Source of the DNA: Mimachlamys varia
Lineage: Eukaryota; Mollusca; Bivalvia; Pectinida; Pectinidae
DNA length: 64,000 nucleotides
Direction of reading: 5' to 3'
Assembly (NCBI GenBank): GCA_947623455.1
Contig: OX392532.1
Span: 23,906,792 to 23,970,791 of the forward strand
The notes below the pieces were generated by a model, which ran no database searches, was not told the DNA's origin, and saw nothing but the letters and a program-made list of their open reading frames with translations. The position numbers and the translations under genes were made by a program. Of this stretch, positions 1 to 13,100 are shown piece by piece (the stretch's first letter is position 1; each line of letters opens with the position of its first letter).

Positions 1-504
1 CAAGATTTTATTGAAATAGGTCAAAGTTGAATTTTTGACAACATAGAGTGCCCTTGGTGACGCCATTTTTTCATTCGCAAACTTTTCAGACCTTGCCCTA
101 AGGACCCTCAATATCAAATTAAGAGTCAGTCTGACTGTTGGTGAATGAGAAAAAGATTTTGAAGATAAATCCAACTTTACCCCTTAGTTGAGTCTCTAAT
201 AGGGGTCACATCTTCCTTAGTCGAGTCTCTATAGGGGCCACACCTTGTTGTTCTCAAACTGAAAGCGGCTTCTCGTGGGGATGCTTCCTGCCATTCAGTG
301 ATTCTTGACGACAGACGAAACATGATGTCAATAGGTAAAGCTGCTAATACTAATTAATGTAATTGTTTGCTCTCTCCGTGTGTTATTATTATTTGTAATA
401 TCTTGCAGTAATTCGATGTATGTAAAAACTATTGTAAAGACTGTTTAATTTATGTTGCTTCTTTGAAACTAATGAGTCAATAGACTCAAGATTAATAACA
501 AATC

Positions 505-700
505 TTGAAGTTGAAGGTGTACGACATTCTGCTACTACTAGCCCCTCACCTCTAGGTCATGGATTCGAGGTCTGTGAGGAGCAGTCGACAGACCTGTACT
601 GATTGTTGGTCAGTGTCTTTTTCTCAGAGATGATGACACGTCCTTAAATGAACATATCTGTTAAATGGATATAAAATCCAAACTAACCAACCAAAACTCT
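505..700 (+). repeat. tRNA-headed SINE
   Basis: Shares the head CGACATTCTNCTACTAGCCC and the tail ACGTCCTTAAATGA...TAAAATCCAAACTAACC with the copy at 35035. The internal promoter is degenerate (GGTCATGGATTCGAGGTCT). Confidence 0.6.
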
Positions 701-2439
701 AGTATGACGGGTCTTTTATTTTGGACTCGCACAACAAAATAATTTACTATATGTTATTACGAAGCTTTGGAGCTAACAACTTTAATATTTGAAGTTCAAC
801 ACTAGTGACAACTGCCTGGATTCACACATACATACATGGCAAAGACTTCAACATACATACATGGCAAAGACTTCAAATGGCATTATATCAGACATTTCGT
901 GGCATTTTAGCTCGCTTTAGGCGTCTGCTTCGGACAACTGGAAACTTACATTTCAAACCAGTGAAATGGGACGGGAACACCCTTTGATTTTTGACCCCAT
1001 ATTAATCCGCCATTACATATCGAAATCTACCAAAAGTATACATTTCTGTAAAGTTAAATATCTGCAGATTTCATTCAATGCAAAATATGTCAACAAGTAT
1101 CTAGTATTTAAATTACTCAGAATCACTGTACTTAGCCTGAACTAATTTTCGGTAAAGATTACAATCGTATGAAACACTTCGTGATTAGTTGTGCAAGTCC
1201 TTTTATTTTCTTATATGTTTATGCTACAGTGAACTTATCATATTTTTGCTGCTCTTGTACCGACTAAAATAATATCCTACCGTAAGAGTTTCTGTGTTGT
1301 TCTTCCTCCATGCGACACCAACTAATTAATAACATTTCTAGACAAATTAGAACTTTGCCATAGGCACATTTACCCACATGTACAGTGCACATGCCTGTAT
1401 AAATAAAACAAAACCAATAAATCACATGAAAATATAATTTATTCATTCCACTTTTAATTTATTATTTTGTATATTTTTTTATGTATAATTTGCGCTTTAT
1501 TTATTTTAAAAAACACAGAAATTTCATAAACATTTTCAATCAATGTAAACGTATTGATTTAATTACCTCCAACAAATTGAATGTTAACAAATATATTCCA
1601 ATAGCTTACACAACAGTATCAGATTAATTTACATGTATTGACCAAGTTACCCTGGTAAGGAAGGCAGGTAACCGATCAAATGAACACAACAAAATAGCAC
1701 ATTATATAGCACTTAAATTTTACAATTTGTTTCCATTTTTTGTACATTCACATTCTGAAAACACATCAAATACAAACAGTATTATATAACTCCCTTCTTG
1801 ATTGAGCAATGGCTAAAATTACTCAATGTGAATTGTGTTATGCAATTATTTTAAACTTTGCATCTATTTTTTTCAAAGGAAAGAAAAAGCATGCCTGTTT
1901 GAACTCGCAAAATTTAAGTGCTTTACAATTTCTAAGGCTAACACCATTATTTATTCATATTTCCTTCATTTAATGAAGATTCAATTAAATCTAGTACATA
2001 AATATTCTCCAATAATCATTTTTTGAAAATCGGGTGATATACATTATATTAGCATATACATGTATAACAAAAATTCCCATCTCTTTATAATTTCTGTAAA
2101 GGGTTTTAGAATTTTTCTTTTTTTAGAGAGCATCTGGCTCTATATAAACATAGCAGTAAATTCTGATTTATTGTCACATAAATAAAGCTGCATGGTTAGT
2201 TTAAAATGTTCAAAATGAAAGAAGCTGATGCACTTTAATTTCTTTGAATTTCTAGTCATGAACGAATAACCGTAAAAAAATATAAACTTAATATAATGCT
2301 GTAATTACACAAACCATCTAACATTATTCAAGTGTAGCTGTAATATTTATGCAGAATTTTAGGATCCCTGTCCCACTCCACTCTTTTCATACATGTATAA
2401 AGAGTTACCTCCCCTTTATTAATTTACAGTATATAGGCT

Positions 2440-2556
2440 TGATTAGGCCAAGACACTTGCGTCGACCACAGGGACACGTGTTATGTTTATATCGACCCCC
2501 CCATATATTTTATACATACATTACCATTGTAACGTGTCCCTGTGCGTCGACTTGCT
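2440..2556. repeat. Short fold-back element
   Basis: GTCGACCACAGGGACACGTG and its near complement CACGTGTCCCTGTGCGTCGAC-type end flank TATATCGACCCCCCATATAT. The middle resembles 31730-31800, where TATATCGCCCCCATACATTT recurs, suggesting one family. Confidence 0.6.
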
Positions 2557-2720
2557 AACACATTTGGTTAGAGCTACAGTGTGATACCCTGAGGTCCAGG
2601 GTTCAAAGCACACCCTAGCTAGTCCTGCTTTTTACCCCCAGCTTTGACTGAAACAGGGGATATTAATTTGGGTTTATCCAAGTTCGATCGCCACTTTTGG
2701 CTGATGTTATTTGACGGAGT
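2553..2720 (+). repeat. tRNA-like SINE fragment
   Basis: TTGGTTAGAGC resembles an A box and GGTCCAGGGTTCAAAGC a B box about 35 bp on. No intact acceptor stem, so not a functional tRNA gene. Confidence 0.45.
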
Positions 2721-3147
2721 TATGGCCCCTTGATTAACGTTTCCGTGCAGTCACTGCAACAAATATTATCCAATGTCTGTGTACCTAGCAATATGATTAC
2801 TCCTTTATGAAAGGGGGAAAAGCGAGGGATATCAACTGTACAAAATAGCTTGTTTACATTGTTGTGCTTATATTTTGTTTAACTGGTACGGGAATCCTTA
2901 ACTCATTCACCCCGAAGATATGGAAATCTAAAATGAATAGCTAAGAAATGATGAAATGTCTTAATTTTTATGATCTAATTTTTTGTTATCACACAACTAA
3001 CACTATTGTGACGTCATAAACACAAATTGTCTTACTGACGTGATATGATTGTTTCGGTAGTGAAAATGGTACACACAATTCAAAGTGGAAATTTGCATGT
3101 TCTATAGAAAATGAATTTGAAAGTGAATTTTCATATGAATATACATC

Positions 3148-3191
3148 CAGGGACGTATATGTGAGAGCAGGGACATATATACGTCCCTGAT
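3148..3191. repeat. Palindromic 'AGGGACGTATAT' repeat
   Basis: AGGGACGTATATGTGAGAGC then AGGGACATATATACGTCCCT. A matching half occurs at 31960-31990 (CAGGGACATCTCACATATAC GTCCCTG), directly adjacent to Harbinger-like copy 2. Confidence 0.6.
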
Positions 3192-3991
3192 ACATCTAAG
3201 TTGTGTGATGAATAAAATCTTATATGTGTCAATGTAATTTGAAATTGATTAAACTCGTTGAGAATAATTTCATATGTCACTCGCCTAAAGGATCCTGACA
3301 TGTTAAATCATTTGACTCGTTAATAAATTCCATATTACATCAACACTTGTGCAAGATCCTCAATTTATCAGATAAATATTTTTTAGTTATGTCAGCCATG
3401 TCAGCTACTACTACCAATGATCAATAAAATTGAACAATGGATTATACCAAAAACAAGGCTGTATCTACACAAAACATGAATGTAACTTCTAATATGGAAT
3501 TAAACAAAATAATAAGTTTTTTTCTTCCTAAAAAAAACCTGTGTTCATTCCTACTTCTATGATGAAAATAAATAAATAGTTAAGGACATATCACAGATCA
3601 TATACACATTTTTCTACAACAGTATCTATTTATCAGAAATTACTCAAATTCCATTACTATCATTATTGAATTCTTAATGGCCAATCAACATAATGTAGGT
3701 CATTAAAGGGCCAAAAATGAATTAATTCCAAAATGATTATCATGCAAATAATACTAATTTAATAAGTTGATAATTTATTTCATTACGCTTTATTTTTGTT
3801 GTATAACAAAGATTAAACAAGTTTAATGAAATCAGTAAAAATAGCTAATTAGACCACCGGTGTCATGGTATTGATATATTCTTGCATACTTTCAAATATT
3901 TTTTTTAAATTGCTTAAAAATTATCATCAATGCATTTAAAAAATATATTGGCTTATAAATAGTTAAATTAAGCACCTACAATTTACAATGT

Positions 3992-4400
3992 TAAAACAAG
4001 AGGCCCAGTAGGCCTGTATCTCTCCTTTTGTATCCAAGCAATCATGGCAAAATATTTCAACCTAATAATGTCTGCGAGACATAAATGCCCCCCTCACCAA
4101 TATGAAATTAGTTCTTCATGCTTATTAGTCTTATGTGAAGTTTGATGACAATCAGATCAGTAGTTATTTAAATAAGCTGGTTACATTACCATGGGATGGG
4201 ACATGGGTAACACTATATACTCCCCCTTTTCATGGCGGGGCCTTATAAAGTTCTTCAATCTTATTATGTATGCAGAGTTTGATGACAATCAGATCAGTAG
4301 TTATTTAAATAAGCTGGTTACATTACCATGGGACGGGATGTGAAGGGACAGGACGGACATGGGTAACACTATATGCCCCCCCCCCCCCATTTCATGGCGG
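3992..4400 (+). repeat. 'ACAAGAG' family repeat with a 150-bp direct repeat
   Basis: Starts AACAAGAGGCCCAGTAGGCC. The segment TTTGATGACAATCAGATCAG through CACTATAT occurs twice (about 4140 and 4272). A C-homopolymer follows near 4377. Confidence 0.7.
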
Positions 4401-6279
4401 ACACATAAACACTCCCAAGAAAAGTACCAGACTATAATGCCAACCCTTGTAACATATCTGTATTACTGTATCATATTTGCCATGCCTTACATGTGGTTAT
4501 GAGGTTGGGATCTCAACTAGTAATTCAAAGTAAATCCCTAGGGTTGTGACATAGACCGGCTCCCGTCTCTAGAAAATTATACAGCTACAAACAAAATATA
4601 CTTGACACAATGTACCAACTGCTTCATTCCAGTTGCTAAAATACATGTCACTATCTTTGGCTTGCGCCTCAGCCTCGGTGTTTGTACAATTTGAATGCCA
4701 GACTTGATATCTTAGCTGTGCACATAGTTCTAGAGAAGTCGTTTACAGTAATGAATAGAGCCAAACTTCCCCCTTTCAGCCCTAGCTATCCCTTAGCCCC
4801 CCCAGGAAATGGGGTCAGCCCCACCATTTGTAAATAATTTTATATCCTGGCCTGAAAAAAAGTGACAAAGGAATGTTTTCAGTTAAACATTGTGAAAATT
4901 CAATCGGTGGTAAGAAGTTGCTTGAAAAAATTGTTGATGCAAGGACGACAAACGCCGAAGGACCCAACATTAATATACGTATGACATATCTTTACTTTGG
5001 TCCTTGGGACCAAGTGATCTAAAAAACTTATAGCTTGATGAATAGTAAATGATGTTAGCATTTCATGCTATGAAAATGTATGTAATACATGTAAACGTAT
5101 AAAACACTGTGTATCATATCGCAAGAAAGATGATATTTTGGATTTCTATTGATCCTTTAATTCTTTATACCAGTGAAAGATATCAATAATTTCACCTTAA
5201 ATACATTGTTTCATATTGTCTTGACATTTTGCACTCAAAGTGCTGACAACTGAAAATGTATGAAAACACATATTATAAAGACACAAATCAATGAGGTTTG
5301 GTATCACAACATGTCTGCTTAGATGTCATGTCACATTTTTTTTTATTCATATCCTCATTGCTGTGTTGCTTAACTAAGTTCTTAAGATATAAGATTAGTC
5401 GACTGATTGACATTTTAAAATCAGTTGAACCTTGATATAATGTCTTTCATTCATATATATATGTGGTAAAACTTTCATATAATGCACCTGATGTTAATTG
5501 CCACCTCATTTTCCACCAACATATTCCAATGTCCCTCTTTCTCCCATTCTTATAACCCAATATTTGCCAACCCTCACTATTTAGAAGGGCGACTCCTGAT
5601 TTTGGACCGTAAAATTTTGCGTTTTCAACCAATGAATTTGCTTAACTATTCTTATTTTCTAAGATGTGATGATTTCATCTGAAAGAACAGCTCAAAAGAA
5701 TTCATTTAAAAGTGTTATTTTTTTCCTTTGGTTGTACATACATATATATAATTTGTGCTTTCAATTTTTAACACAGGTCATCTCCCCCATGGATATCAAT
5801 ACATGGTACAGTCTATTCAAGTATTGGTTGGAAAGGGTTAAAAACATTTCTTTATATATCTTCCATGATATTAGTGCCAAACCTCTATTTATCATCAAAT
5901 GTTCTATGTGGCAGTATAACAAAGCTTGACCCTATTATACATTTTCTTGAATTCATAAAACTTAATTCATAACACAGTACATTTATTATTATGAATTGTT
6001 TACCTCATTCACCCATGATACACATTTGAACTCTCCCAATTCAAAGGTTGGGATAGTTCATTATGAAATTTCAGGGTTGAATGAGTTGAAATAAGTACAC
6101 TGTACCTCATAATCTGCTGAAATTCATTTCCAACTACACTGCCAGAAACGGAATTAGCAAGTGAATATTCTTTTTAATACAGATTCTGCCACAAACTAAA
6201 GGGGAAATCAATACATTTTGTTCATAGTATACATTAATCTGTATCTCTGTAATTTCGAAACCAGTATCAACTAGAAATG

Positions 6280-6692
6280 TAAGCCGAAAGGCTAACTAAA
6301 AAAACTTCCTGTTATAAGTAAATGTGCCAGTGTGGTAATTTATGTACATGGTTACCATGGCAACTGAAATGTTTTGCTAAAAACATGCATGCACATGTAC
6401 ATCTTCACCTTAATTGTCCCTAACATCCATGTGTAATTTCATTGAAATGGGTTTACAGATTTGGGAGAGTTAATTTGTCAATGCACAATTTTACACAAAA
6501 TTCTTTGTAAAGTGACCTGGTTACCAAGGCAACCAAAATTGCTGCTAAAATAACCCTGCATGCATATCTTCACATGTTCCCTAACATTTCTGTGACGTTT
6601 TGAAGGGTTGTCTGGACAAGATTTTTCTACAGAAAGACAGACAGACAACCAGATTCCAATATACCCCTCTAGCTTTGTAGCAGGGGGTATAC
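6280..6692 (+). repeat. Dispersed repeat with two internal units and a GACAGACAGA tail
   Basis: Two units of about 170 bp, marked by GGTTACCATGGCAAC (6351) and GGTTACCAAGGCAAC (6519), then AGAAAGACAGACAGACAACC and a GGGGGTATA end. Non-coding; lies beyond the possible Z-alpha polyadenylation site. Confidence 0.65.
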
Positions 6693-6754
6693 AAATATAT
6701 CAATTGATGTATATTAAAAAAGAAAGTTTTAAATCGTTATCGGGATGGTTTTTT

Positions 6755-6760
6755 TTTAAT
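6755..6760 (-). terminator. Possible polyadenylation signal (ATTAAA) of the Z-alpha gene
   Basis: ATTAAA on the minus strand, about 410 bp after the stop codon. I saw no AATAAA on that strand between the stop and this point. If it is used, the fold-back element at 6897-7087 is inside the 3' UTR. Confidence 0.35.
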
Positions 6761-6896
6761 ATAACATGTCAATAGACAGTAGTTCACTACATGTTTTTAT
6801 CATATATAGCACTTATGGAAAAAATTGCTTTCAAACCAGTTGATGTAAACTTCTAGCTAGCTGTTTGCTGAGTGGGGTGGGTTGTAACCTACACCA

Positions 6897-7087
6897 GGCC
6901 CCGGTTTCATCAACGTTCTTTAACTTAAGGAAATTCCTTAACTTAAAATCTCCGTAGGAATGCATTACAGAATTTAAGGGGAAAATCCTTAGTTAGGAAC
7001 TTTCCTTAAATTCTGTAATGCTTTTCTATAGAGATTTTGAAGTTAAGGAATTTCCTTAAGTTAAGGAACGCTGATGAAACCGGGGCC
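6897..7087. repeat. Fold-back MITE in the probable 3' UTR of the Z-alpha gene
   Basis: Begins GGCCCCGGTTTCATCAACGT and ends with the complement (...GATGAAACCGGGGCC). The arms of about 85 bases pair almost throughout, with a few mismatches and one-base bulges. No coding capacity. It begins 80 bp downstream of the stop codon of the minus-strand gene, so its transcript would form a long hairpin. Confidence 0.88.
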
Positions 7088-7166
7088 AGAACTGTAATAT
7101 AAATAGGTTTACTTAATACAGGAACGGGGCAACACATCTGAATGTCTTGCATTTGTTAAAATCTAG

Positions 7167-7189
7167 CTATCCATTTTCTACACCTGCAT
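7167..7189 (-). CDS. Z-alpha gene exon 9: last codons and stop
   Basis: The acceptor TTTCATTTTCAG is followed by AT GCA GGT GTA GAA AAT GGA TAG. The two bases complete an Asp codon with the G left by exon 8; six more residues follow, then the stop. The strong polypyrimidine tract and the correct phase support it. Confidence 0.72.
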
Positions 7190-10100
7190 CTGAAAATGAA
7201 ACAAAAACCAATTTTAAGTTACACATAAGTAACATATAAACTTCCAGGTTTATTTGTTTAGTTTTTGTCACATCAACAGCAAATGTTCTATAAACTGTCT
7301 AACACAATTTCAGAGAGAATTCAAATTTGTTTTCCCTGAAATGCTGCAGACAGATAACCTGCCATTAGCTGCCATGTGCTGTACTCTGATTAACAAGGAA
7401 TATAGATATATTTTGTAAATGGCAGCTAATTGGGAAAGAGGGAAGATGACTTATAACATGCTGAAAAAATGGGGAGGAGTGTTTGTACCTGACGTTACAG
7501 CATGATTATGGCACACTGGACCCACTCCAACAGATAAAGGGAGACAACTTACCTGACTGAGCAAGAATATTGACATTTCCAATCTGTGTGTAGTGTTGAT
7601 GGTAGTGTTTGTGGGTATGATTTTCGATATTTACACAGGACCCTCGGCAAGTTTTACATTTTCCTGATGTTCTGGAATCTAAAGAGACACAGGTGATAAT
7701 TCAATAGTCCTTCTGTATCACATCTCTCTATGTAGCTTTAGTATATAGACTCTACAGCACATTGATAAGGTGAGTTCATATTGGCCTGGTAAAAGGTTAG
7801 ACAGTCATTAAATCCAGATATCACTTAATTATAACCATTGTCTAATAATCCATGCCATGTTCTCACAAAAAACAATTATTTTTTAAAATCAATGTAATTA
7901 AATCTTTATCTTTGACCAATAAGATACTTTGTTACAGTTCATGGAAATCATCTCATGAATAATGTCTTGGAATATACCACCTCATTCTGCTTTATAGATA
8001 CTCTAACCTTGAATGGAATAGTTCAAATGTGTCTTCAGAAGTCACAACAAAAGGTTATTGCCAGAGAAATAAAGGTGGTAAAACACAACAGCAACATTTT
8101 TGACAGAAGTGATTGTCCAGTTGTGACTCACTCACTGTGTGAGTCTAACGAAGATAAAAGCTGTACCATACCTGGGCTACCTGAATTAATGGCCAGGCTC
8201 GTGTTGGCACCAGGGTTCTTTATACTGTAATGTTCAATGGCAAATTCTTTTATGTCCTCATCTGGAAAGAAACAAAATCACATTCTTCAAATACAGTTTT
8301 TCACTGCTAAGGCCATACCAATTTAATTTATTGTTTTGAGATTTCAAAATTGGAGCGAGCGGGCGCATTTTTTTTGTTTTTACAAAAAAAATTCGAGCGA
8401 GCGGTAGTTTTTTAAAAAACTAAATGTCAGAATACTTGTTTGACTATTTATATAATGTATCACCATATAGTACACGTATTTTAACTGTGGTAGCGGTTTT
8501 TTAAAATAATTTCCATGGTACAAACTACTTGCATAGTGCTGTGCAAAAAAACAGCATTTGAGAGAAAAGTTTTCTTGAATTACCTTCTTAATAGAAGACC
8601 ATAGGTCATTCATTCAAATTTAGTGATTGAACGCAAGCTGTAGGAAACACCTTATAGCAACCACATTTTTTTCTTGTAGGTATTAAGATGCTTCTATTCA
8701 TGCAGAATGCATATTTTATTGAATTGATATAAGTTAATGATGACAAAATATATGTATGATCATGGACTTAGATAATCTAATCTAAATCTGTGTTATGATG
8801 TATCGCTATATAAAACAAACCCTGAAGGCTAGATGTATGACACTCGGTGTTTTGCTGACATAACCTTTAGGTTGCAATAACATTAATTATAATAATAATA
8901 ATGGACACAAACACTATTTGTGTACTATATATCCAAATCGGAAAGATTAATATCAGTTCATAAGCTGACGTCCCATATATGAATAAGTTTAAGCATCATG
9001 AACCCAGTGTTCATCCATTCGGGATTTAAATGTTCTTACTACTGATGACTAAGTAACTACAGCATCTGGAAGAGAGTTCGAATGGTAAAACCTGCATAAA
9101 TATTTCAAAATATGAATAACAAAAATGTTTTTTAACTATCAATATTAGGCCTATTCTACTAAAATAAGACTGATAAAATGACATCGATGTCAGACAAATT
9201 GGGTCGATTGCTTGAGAAGAGTATCGATTTGAAATTCAATATAGAGGTGTTATTACAGTCGTACATTTGTTTTAACAACATATCTACTGATGTTGCTAAC
9301 CTAATTTAGGATTTTAAAAGACCGCTTGAGTTCCATATTTTGTTTATTTGATCAAAAGATCTTGGAACGATAAATTATCTATTGCGGTATTTTGCAATAC
9401 ATTATGGCGACCGGATTATGTAATGATCAACACGATAAGAAAGCAATTTTGTCACATTCACAGTTTTCTTCACAAGTGAAAAAGCCTCGTCGCGCATTTC
9501 CCTTGTGTTGCTGCCGAAAAAAAGCGCTTTAAATACCATTTTTACCTTTATTTCAAACATTCGAATGATCCGAAATGGTGTTTTCTATATTTGAACCATT
9601 GTAAAATTTATCATGATTCGTCGTTTTTCATTGACGCTAAAATTGGAGCGGTAATATTTTACTTTTACTTTTATTTTATTTTTCCAAAACAGGAGCGGTA
9701 AATCCGACGAACAATAAATCAAATTGGTATGGCCTAAATATAATCTATTTTTGATAATGAGTTTTGACAAATAAGTGTATACATGTAACATTTGTTTTGC
9801 ACATTTTCATATATTTGTGCTTTGACTGTAAAATCTATATTAATGTACCATGATTTTTTAATAGGGTATTGTCCATGGGTTTTACATCTTTTTGTTGCCT
9901 CTATAAATGATCAGCCCGGTGATTGGCCAGTACCCTAATTTTAAATGCCAGACCAATCGCTATTCTGATGAACTGTACCTGTTCTCTGACGAATATAGAG
10001 GCCTGAATCCTGACTATTAATTAAAAGCAGTCAAGTTTTTTTCTGTTTAATGAAGGATTAGCTTAAATCTATTTTTCATGCTATGGAGGTATAACATGAA

Positions 10101-13100
10101 CAAGAGATCTCAGAGGGATCTTGGTGCCAACCATCGATGATTTTTCATTCATTCTTAAAAAGATGGATCTTTTCCTTTCCTATTTTAACTTTCATTCATG
10201 TATTAAATCTTAATTCGATTTTTTTTTCTTTCATTTTTGTATTTTATCCTAGTGCTATGAACCTTGAAATTTCTTGTGCAAATTAATAACAGGTGAAATA
10301 AGGTGTCTAATCAGAAGTTTTGTTTTTCTGATACCAGTAAGTTCCAAAATCCAAAACTTTAAGAGAGATCCATCTTGTATTTATTAACAAGGGGAACATG
10401 CATATGGAATTCAGGAAAGATTCATCCAGTACTTCTCAAATAAAACGTTAAACAATTTCATTGTCTAAATCCAAGATGGCTGTCTGTCAGCTATTTTGTT
10501 TTTCCGGTCAGTCCCAAAATCAATACACCACAACTAGGGACCAAGGAACACCTGCATATGCAATTTGGGAAAGATCCATTCAATACTTCACAACATTTAA
10601 CGATAACAAATTTTCATTGGCAAAATCCACGATGGCCGTCTGTCGACCATTTTGTTTGTTTCTATTAGTCCCAAAATCAAATCAGCACAACTAGGCACCA
10701 AGGAGAACTTACAAGCGAAATTTGAGAATGATCCATCCTATACTTCTCAAGAAATAGCAATAGCAACCTGTAACTCACAAATCCAAGATGGCCATTTGTT
10801 GGCCTTATTGTTTATTGGATCTGTCAGAAAATGAACTAGGCGAAACTAGGCATCAAGGGAAACCTGCATATGGAATTTGAGAATGTTCCATCCAGTACTT
10901 CTCAAGAAAAAGCAATAACAAACTATTACTCACAAATCCAAGATGGCCACCTGTCAGCCATTTTGTTTATCAGACTTGTCCAAAAATAGACTATGCACAA
11001 CTAGGCACAAAGAGGAACCCACAGATGAATTTTGAGAATGATACAGCCAGTAATTCTCAAGAAATAGCGATAATAAGAATGGTTAAAGGACAGACGGACC
11101 AAGGACCCAGGGTAATTTGATACGCCCACAAGCGACATCATTCTTACATTTGTTGAAATTTTCGAAGTTAAAGTTAAACAGAAACAATTTACATTTTAAA
11201 CATAGTGCAATGTTACATCATGTATACACTTACTATCTTCAGGGGAAATGTCCAGAGTCCAGCGACTGTACACAAATCACTTAAATTCAGTTAAAGCTTG
11301 ACAAGTGGGCCAGTGGATGTTTTAAGGTTGCGACACTTTTAATGTGTTCACATTGTTTGTGTATCATGCCAGTTAAACTTATTTTGTATTTGACCCCATA
11401 AGCACCCAGGGAGGAAACAAATAAAGAAAAAAGGAGTTAGCATTTAATCAATTTATTGTCAAATTAAGCTAATGTCACCAGTAAGCCATGCGAGCTATAT
11501 ATACTTAAATACTCAAAGTATGGTGCATGTGATTGTTTAACATGTGTAATAAAAGTAAGAATGTATTATTTTTTTGTTAGCTTTTTATGTCTTATGCCAT
11601 GTCCAATAAGGGAGTGGGGCACTTATAGGGCCATGAATGGTCACTTATTGGGTCAAATACTGTATAATTCTATGTGTCATATACCTGTGCATTCTTCAGG
11701 AATCAAACTCCAAGATGGGCAAATAGTACTTGACTTTTTTATTATTCCTTTCTTTTCTAGAAAATAGAGTGCACTGTTGACACTTTTTTTTGACTCGCCA
11801 ACACCAGCCCTTTTAGCTATTTCTGTCGCCTTTACTGGACTTCCTTCTTTTTTCAAAACCTGCAGAATTTTGTTGAAATTATCTGAAAATAAAGAAAAGG
11901 ATATATTCACTGATGCAAACCAAACAAGAGCACCGCAAGCGGAGGCATGATATGCCAACCGTACCCTGTCATTCAGGAAAACACAATTTCATGTCATAAT
12001 GACTAAACCTAGCAAGTTTTGAAGATTATATCGATTGAAAATTGTAGGAGAAAATCTCTGGACAAACAACAATTTACAATAGAAATGCATTTTCTATATA
12101 TAAATGCATAATGTTGCAATTGCAGCTATGCGATGCTGTTACACAAAAAGTTGAAAGAACTCAACAAAACCCGTAATATATGTTGAATATTATAGCTATT
12201 CGAAGTACAATACAAAAGTTTAGAGGAATTGAAGAAAACACAAAAAAGTTCTGTCATTTTCAACATAATGTCTGAAATTGCATCAGATACGAAGTTCCAA
12301 AGGGCCATAACTCTAGTAAATATGGTAGAAACAAACTGTCATTCAGGAAAACACAACTTCATCTTATGATGATTAAGCCTAGCAAGTTTGAAAGATATCG
12401 GTTGAAAACTGTAGGAGAAGATCTCCAGACAAAACAACAGTTTACAACAGAAATGTATCTTCTACATAAAGCCTATATTTTGCAATTGCAATTATGCAAA
12501 GCTGTTATGCAAAAAGTTGAAATAACTCAACAAAACCCGTAATATATGTTAAATATTATAGATATTCGAAGTACCATACAAAATTTTAGAGGAATTGAAG
12601 AAAAAGCAAAACAGTTCTGACATTTTTTACATAAGGTCTGAAATTGCATCAGATACGGAGTTCCAAAGGGCCATAACTCTGTTAATTATTGTTGAAACAA
12701 ACTGTTATTCAGGAAAACACAACTTCATGTCAAGATGATTAAGCCTAGCAAGTTTGAAAGATATCGGTTGAAAACTGTAGGAGAAGATCTCCGGACAAAA
12801 CAACAGTTTACAACAGAAATGCATTTTCTACATAATGCCTATATCTACCTATGAAATGCTGTTACGCAAAAAGTTGAAATTACTCAACAAAACCCGTAAT
12901 AAATGTTTAATATTATAGTTATTCGAAGTACCATACCAAATTTCAGAGGAATTGAAGAAAACACAAAAAAGTTCTGACGTTTTCTAAATAATGCCCGAAA
13001 TTGTGTCCCAAAGGGCCATAACTCTAGTGAATATTCTCGAATCAAATTGTCTTTCAGGAAAACACAACTTCATGTCATGGGGATTAAGCCTAGCAAGTTT

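Larger units (their letters stand above)
1..6280. other. Intergenic region left of the Z-alpha gene
   Basis: AT-rich sequence with SINEs, fold-backs and the ACAAGAG repeat listed separately. I saw no exon with a domain and no ORF over 90 codons that looks coding. Short ORFs here have no splice or start context. It probably lies beyond the 3' end of the Z-alpha gene; a far 3' UTR exon cannot be ruled out. Confidence 0.6.
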
